From Planctomycetota bacterium (GTDB taxonomy: Bacteria > Planctomycetota > Planctomycetia > Planctomycetales > Planctomycetaceae): DNA of 64,000 bases. Shown piece by piece: positions 61,201 to 64,000 of this stretch. The first letter of the stretch is position 1, and the number at the start of each line of letters is the position of its first letter. The position numbers and the translations under genes were made by a program. Location of the stretch: positions 1-64,000 of the forward strand of contig JAHZKX010000058.1 in the NCBI GenBank assembly GCA_022600195.1, in the 5' to 3' direction. Below the pieces are notes generated by a model, which was not told the origin of the DNA, ran no database searches, and saw only the letters and a program-made list of their open reading frames with translations.

Positions 61201-64000
61201 AAGGATTCGTTTTGACTGACAACAGCAATCCAATGTTCATAGGTTGTGAAGGCTGGAAAAAAATCCAACCCCTGGTTAATAATGAAAATGATTCTCAATC
61301 GGCTGCATTTGTTATTCCTCCCAGAAAAGAAACAATACGCTTTACGATATATTATCAGTCCAGTCCAAAACAGAATTCAAAACTGACAGTTCCTGAAAAC
61401 CTGTTGAAATCGCCTTCATTACAACCTTTATTAATCCCAGGCTCTCCTCATTGGAAAGAAACTCTCATCACTCAGGGAAAGCTTGCGAATGAGCAGTCGG
61501 CATATGTCGTTGATACTATTTCCATTCCTCACAAAAACCCCTACAAAGCCCTGTTTTTTATTAGCGGACACGATTTCCTGGATAATGGGGATCTGGCTGT
61601 CTCAACAGTACATGGAGATGTATGGCTGGTGAAGGGGGTCCAGGGAGATCTGAAAAACATTAAATGGAAACGATTTGCGACCGGTCTATTTCAACCTCTT
61701 GGCATCAAAGTTGTAGAGAATCAAATTTATGTATTGGGACGTGATCAGGTCACAATCTTGCATGATCAAAATTTAGATGGAGAGGCTGACTTTTATGAAT
61801 GCTTTAATAATATGCACCCCACATCAATCAGCGGACACGATTATGTGACTTGCCTTGAGTCAGATTCTTTCGGTAATTTATATTTCATGCATGCACAAAA
61901 AGGCCTGATGCAAATTACGCGTGATGGTCGTCAATCAAATGTAATAGCCTCAGGATTTCGTAACCCCAATGGCTTGGGAATCGGGCCGGGAAATATCATT
62001 ACGACGTCTCCTCAAGAGGGCGAATGGACTCCCGCATCTAACATTGCAGAAATCAAACCAGGTGGATATTACGGCTATGGTGGTCCAAAAATCAATCAAA
62101 ACAGACTGTCAGGTTATGATCCACCGTTATGCTGGATTCCCCGATTGCAGGATAATTCCAGCGGCGGACAGGTTTGGGTTACCAGTAATCAATGGGGGCC
62201 ACTAAAAGGCCAATTGTTACATCTATCCTACGGCCAAAGTAAATTATTGCTTACCTTGCGTGAAGTGATCAAAGGGCAATCGCAGGGTGGGACTTTGAAA
62301 CTTCCACTCGATTTTGAATCCGGAATTATGCGCGGACGGTTTAGCCCAGTTGATGGCCAACTTTACGTCAGTGGAATGAAAGGCTGGGTCACAAACGCTG
62401 TGCAGGATGGTTGCCTCCAAAGAGTTCGCTATACAGAAAAACCCGTTAATTTCCCCATTGCCGTCAAAACAATGCAGAATGGAATTTCTCTCAAATTTAC
62501 GAATCCATTAGATCGTGATACTGCAGAAAACCCTGACTACTTCGCCATCGAACAATGGAATTATCTGTGGTCCAAGAATTATGGCTCACCGGAGTTTCGT
62601 GTATCTGCTCCTCATACAGAGGGACGAGATGAAGTTGAAATTATATCGACAACTCTCATGCAAGACCAGCGTACTGTATTCCTCGAACTGAACAATGTGA
62701 AACCTGTGATGCAAATGGGAATCACATATCATCTAAATGATCTATCAGGCACGAAAATAAAACAAACTTATTACCATACAATTAATAGTGTTTCAGAACA
62801 AAAGATGGACCCAAATATTTTAACACGAATCAAGAACACACAGCTGCTCACTCTTGAACAACGGCAGCATTTGAAACCGGGAGTTCTCTGGAAATTTAGT
62901 CAGAACCCATCGATTGACTCTTCCATCTCTGACGCGCGCACAGGCAGAATGTTCGCACTCGCTGTTGCACCTGGTGAACCAGCAACTCCCTTTTTAAAAC
63001 CTGGGCGATTTACAGCTATCGCTGATGGTTTTCTTCACGTTCCACTACCCGGACACTTCCATCTGAAACTGGAAGGATTCGGTAATACAAAAATTACAGT
63101 GAACGAAAAACGTATTCTGAGTGCAGCCGACCAAAACCTTGCTACAAATGCTTCGGTTTCTGTAAAACTTGAGAAAGGGTTGAACAGAATCGGCATACAG
63201 TACCAAAGTCGAAAAGATGGCGGTGCACAATTGCGTCTACTCTGGCGTGGAGAGAATTTCGCTACAGAGCCAATTCCCCCTGACATTTTGAGTCACACCG
63301 GAAATGATAAACAACTCCTTGAAATGCAACAGCTTCGCCTGGGTCGTGAATTGATCGCGAACTTTCAGTGTCTTGCCTGCCATTCCGTGTCGAGTGAGAT
63401 TGAAAGCACGTTGTCTTTCAATGCGAATCAATCTGCATCTATCACACCCTCATCTGCAATGCCCGACTTAAAGCGTTCAGCACCAAATTTAGATAACATC
63501 GGCAATCGAGTCAGTAAACGCTGGTTGTTTCACTGGTTGTTAAACCCACACAGTTTACATGAAAAATCAACAATGCCTTTAATGCTAGGTGACCCGGAAT
63601 CCAAACTGGCAAAACAAAAAGCAGCCGATTTAACAGCCTGGTTTATTTCTCTGGCAGAAAAACCAACCGTCAATCATTCCCTGAAACCGGGGCATATCAT
63701 TGATACTGATTCAAACTTGTTGATTGAATCCGGTACAAAATCATATGAAGAATTAGGGTGTATTAGTTGTCATCATTATTCAACAGCTACTCAGACAGAT
63801 GAATTCGAGAGACACTCACTCGCACTGATTAAAAGGAAGTATAGCCCCACTCAATTATTTCGTTTTTTGAAGACTCCTCACCGACACAATCGATGGAGCC
63901 GGATGCCTGACTTTAAATTGAAGGATCAAGAAGCGATGGGACTATCTGCTTTTTTGATCGAAAATTCGAAAGCGAAAATTCCGAATTCTTTGCTTGTGCC
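58299..64000 (+). CDS. Giant exported ThuA-LamG-propeller-cytochrome c protein (3' end outside window)
   Basis: Open from GTG 58299 through the right edge, at least 1900 codons. Signal peptide: MKYFVYLILLLSLNHYQIHA. Two ThuA domains come in tandem (about residues 43-285, with VLIAGPKSHG-like KIVLIAGPKSHGPVGNGIHD, and 316-550, with VLMFAGNEAHSWHNWKKTTP). A LamG-like sandwich follows (~580-730, FNIILASHKKSSAAHWEMYS), then a DUF6797-like region (~790-890, GKWLACSVPLPTGPVKKGLS), a beta-propeller resembling glucose/sorbosone dehydrogenases (~1080-1380, NVIASGFRNPNGLGIGPGNI), a PA14-like region (~1570-1660), and two c-type cytochromes with CLACH at ~1691 and CISCH at ~1819. It probably acts on carbohydrates in the periplasm, with electron transfer through the haems. 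Frame kept open throughout, so not a pseudogene. Confidence 0.88.
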   Translation, partial: MKYFVYLILLLSLNHYQIHAKDPLPQNKSPQKKSTLDLRKIVLIAGPKSHGPVGNGIHDYPWSVKLLKVMLDNSNVKDQIRVEYHLNGWPKNPETLNDADTIMVISDGRDGNKYAEAPHFINEKHLKLIQRQIDRGCGFLTFHFSTFAPDKYSKQILDWSGGYFDWEENGLRRWYSAIKTIKAPIQLPHPKHAICQGIHPFELREEFYFNIRFQSSDQKLTPLLEVPLLKGRNENGNVVAWAKERKNGGRGFGTTCGHFYDNWKNDSFRKFILNGIVWTTGLEVPEQGVKSRYYTHAEITSALAGIEGTQPAIFDEQPIRVLMFAGNEAHSWHNWKKTTPAIKKRLEQDRRIKVDISYDIEDLSKIKLNEYQVIVQNYTNWHDGTSLSKTSRTAFMNYLQNGGGLILIHFANGAFHFSLPKADKSDWPEYRKIVRRVWNHHGKGESKSGHDAFGNFHVQITDNIHPITHNLTKFPITDELYFRQDGTEPIEPLIYAKSKVTQKNEPLAWTYHYGKGRIFQTLLGHSEKTYDSFEACEILRRATAWAANRPIHKLRRLKVSPENLKQGAILLPGKFGHALNPNSGTVLIPFQNTHEQRPLSADCWVRLNQKDGFNIILASHKKSSAAHWEMYSYARSGYFSVFLPGQGGEYKTRLDICDQKWHYVGMILENNRLRLFVDGKQALDSALPIRKKLASQGKIRIGGLIENTIRCDGLIDDVRLSKDLRNFEIIPHEPTKVDQQTLKLFSFDELKKKHRVQDAASDTPFRIELNNPLSQHSATDKKKNSESKDHWGKESVGFSQPTQATDDGRWQQTDIGKWLACSVPLPTGPVKKGLSIRVGEHEEGTICYDTQHCKVRGIWTGGFLKPSPVRFGLIKAPVPVGKIHFSTQEGPGWSSDLKCQFIGSHVQQNRVTLEYKLGSTIIYESPWFIKSSSNSCFTRSFEIGPGDKALQFNVADSKQVKAIGPNSKGFVLTDNSNPMFIGCEGWKKIQPLVNNENDSQSAAFVIPPRKETIRFTIYYQSSPKQNSKLTVPENLLKSPSLQPLLIPGSPHWKETLITQGKLANEQSAYVVDTISIPHKNPYKALFFISGHDFLDNGDLAVSTVHGDVWLVKGVQGDLKNIKWKRFATGLFQPLGIKVVENQIYVLGRDQVTILHDQNLDGEADFYECFNNMHPTSISGHDYVTCLESDSFGNLYFMHAQKGLMQITRDGRQSNVIASGFRNPNGLGIGPGNIITTSPQEGEWTPASNIAEIKPGGYYGYGGPKINQNRLSGYDPPLCWIPRLQDNSSGGQVWVTSNQWGPLKGQLLHLSYGQSKLLLTLREVIKGQSQGGTLKLPLDFESGIMRGRFSPVDGQLYVSGMKGWVTNAVQDGCLQRVRYTEKPVNFPIAVKTMQNGISLKFTNPLDRDTAENPDYFAIEQWNYLWSKNYGSPEFRVSAPHTEGRDEVEIISTTLMQDQRTVFLELNNVKPVMQMGITYHLNDLSGTKIKQTYYHTINSVSEQKMDPNILTRIKNTQLLTLEQRQHLKPGVLWKFSQNPSIDSSISDARTGRMFALAVAPGEPATPFLKPGRFTAIADGFLHVPLPGHFHLKLEGFGNTKITVNEKRILSAADQNLATNASVSVKLEKGLNRIGIQYQSRKDGGAQLRLLWRGENFATEPIPPDILSHTGNDKQLLEMQQLRLGRELIANFQCLACHSVSSEIESTLSFNANQSASITPSSAMPDLKRSAPNLDNIGNRVSKRWLFHWLLNPHSLHEKSTMPLMLGDPESKLAKQKAADLTAWFISLAEKPTVNHSLKPGHIIDTDSNLLIESGTKSYEELGCISCHHYSTATQTDEFERHSLALIKRKYSPTQLFRFLKTPHRHNRWSRMPDFKLKDQEAMGLSAFLIENSKAKIPNSLLV

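Noticed and set aside
1..64000. CRISPR array, prophage or rRNA operon
   Set aside because: No regularly spaced direct repeats, no phage structural genes and no rRNA-like conserved stretches were seen on either strand.

Overview
The window reads as chromosome of a planctomycete (order Planctomycetales, Gimesia/Rubinisphaera-like by inference). The evidence is a set of family hallmarks: a DUF1559 pseudopilin-like gene paired with a small lipoprotein, a DUF1501 gene paired with a planctomycete cytochrome c/DUF1549/DUF1553 gene, a DUF1598 protein, a sulfatase, ThuA/cytochrome multidomain proteins, and a DUF6513 dihydropteroate-synthase-like gene typical of bacteria with methanopterin-type C1 metabolism. 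Base composition is moderate to AT-leaning, except for the first ~660 bp, which are clearly GC-richer and hold the 5' part of an IS1380-type transposase cut by the window edge.

Layout. 1-1.1 kb: IS fragment and AT-rich spacer. 1.1-2.7 kb: DUF1559 protein and lipoprotein, each followed by a strong hairpin terminator. 2.7-9 kb: PEP-utilising-enzyme-like protein, CrtI-like oxidoreductase, and a secreted FAD oxidoreductase broken by a one-base frameshift. 9-15 kb: signal peptidase I homologue lacking the usual serine, MOSC protein, membrane protein, DUF1598 protein, sulfatase. 15-19.7 kb (minus): hemD-hemE-hemY and an HExxH protein. 19.9-28.4 kb: glgB, a candidate structured RNA on the minus strand, a DUF1444 protein, a PhnP-like MBL protein, a LysM protein, a candidate 47-codon CxxC ORF, and an ExeA-type ATPase. 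28.9-34.3 kb: a core operon of a 35-residue membrane microprotein (overlapping the next start as TGATG), phoH, pgpH/yqfF-type 7TM-HD, ybeY and corC/hlyC. 34.3-43.3 kb: dusB, lipoprotein, small protein, xerC-like recombinase, Gfo/Idh/MocA protein, Na/Ca exchanger, TIGR00300 (LOR/SDH) enzyme, cupin, and a membrane-anchored Swt1-type HEPN protein with a zinc ribbon. 43.5-47.9 kb: DUF1501 + DUF1549/DUF1553 pair. 48.2-52.2 kb: pterin/pABA cluster (pterin-4a-carbinolamine dehydratase, DHPS-like, pabB, pabA). 52.5-64 kb: thioredoxin-YHS protein, a 1489-codon protein with three amidohydrolase-like units, and a giant (>1900 aa) exported protein with two ThuA domains, a LamG-like region, a propeller and two c-type haem sites, running off the right edge.

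How they fit together. The haem operon would feed the many cytochrome c domains of the exported planctomycete proteins. The phhB-like/DHPS-like/pabB/pabA cluster makes sense as supply of pABA and pterin for folate or methanopterin cofactors. phoH-pgpH-ybeY-corC is a widely conserved RNA-maturation/second-messenger neighbourhood. No CRISPR array, prophage, rRNA or convincing tRNA was seen. The most worthwhile leads are the coupled microprotein ahead of phoH, the minus-strand structured RNA near 22.3 kb, the membrane HEPN/zinc-ribbon protein, the triple amidohydrolase with metal ligands only in its central unit, and the giant ThuA-cytochrome protein. All functional calls rest on motif recognition by eye; no searches were run.
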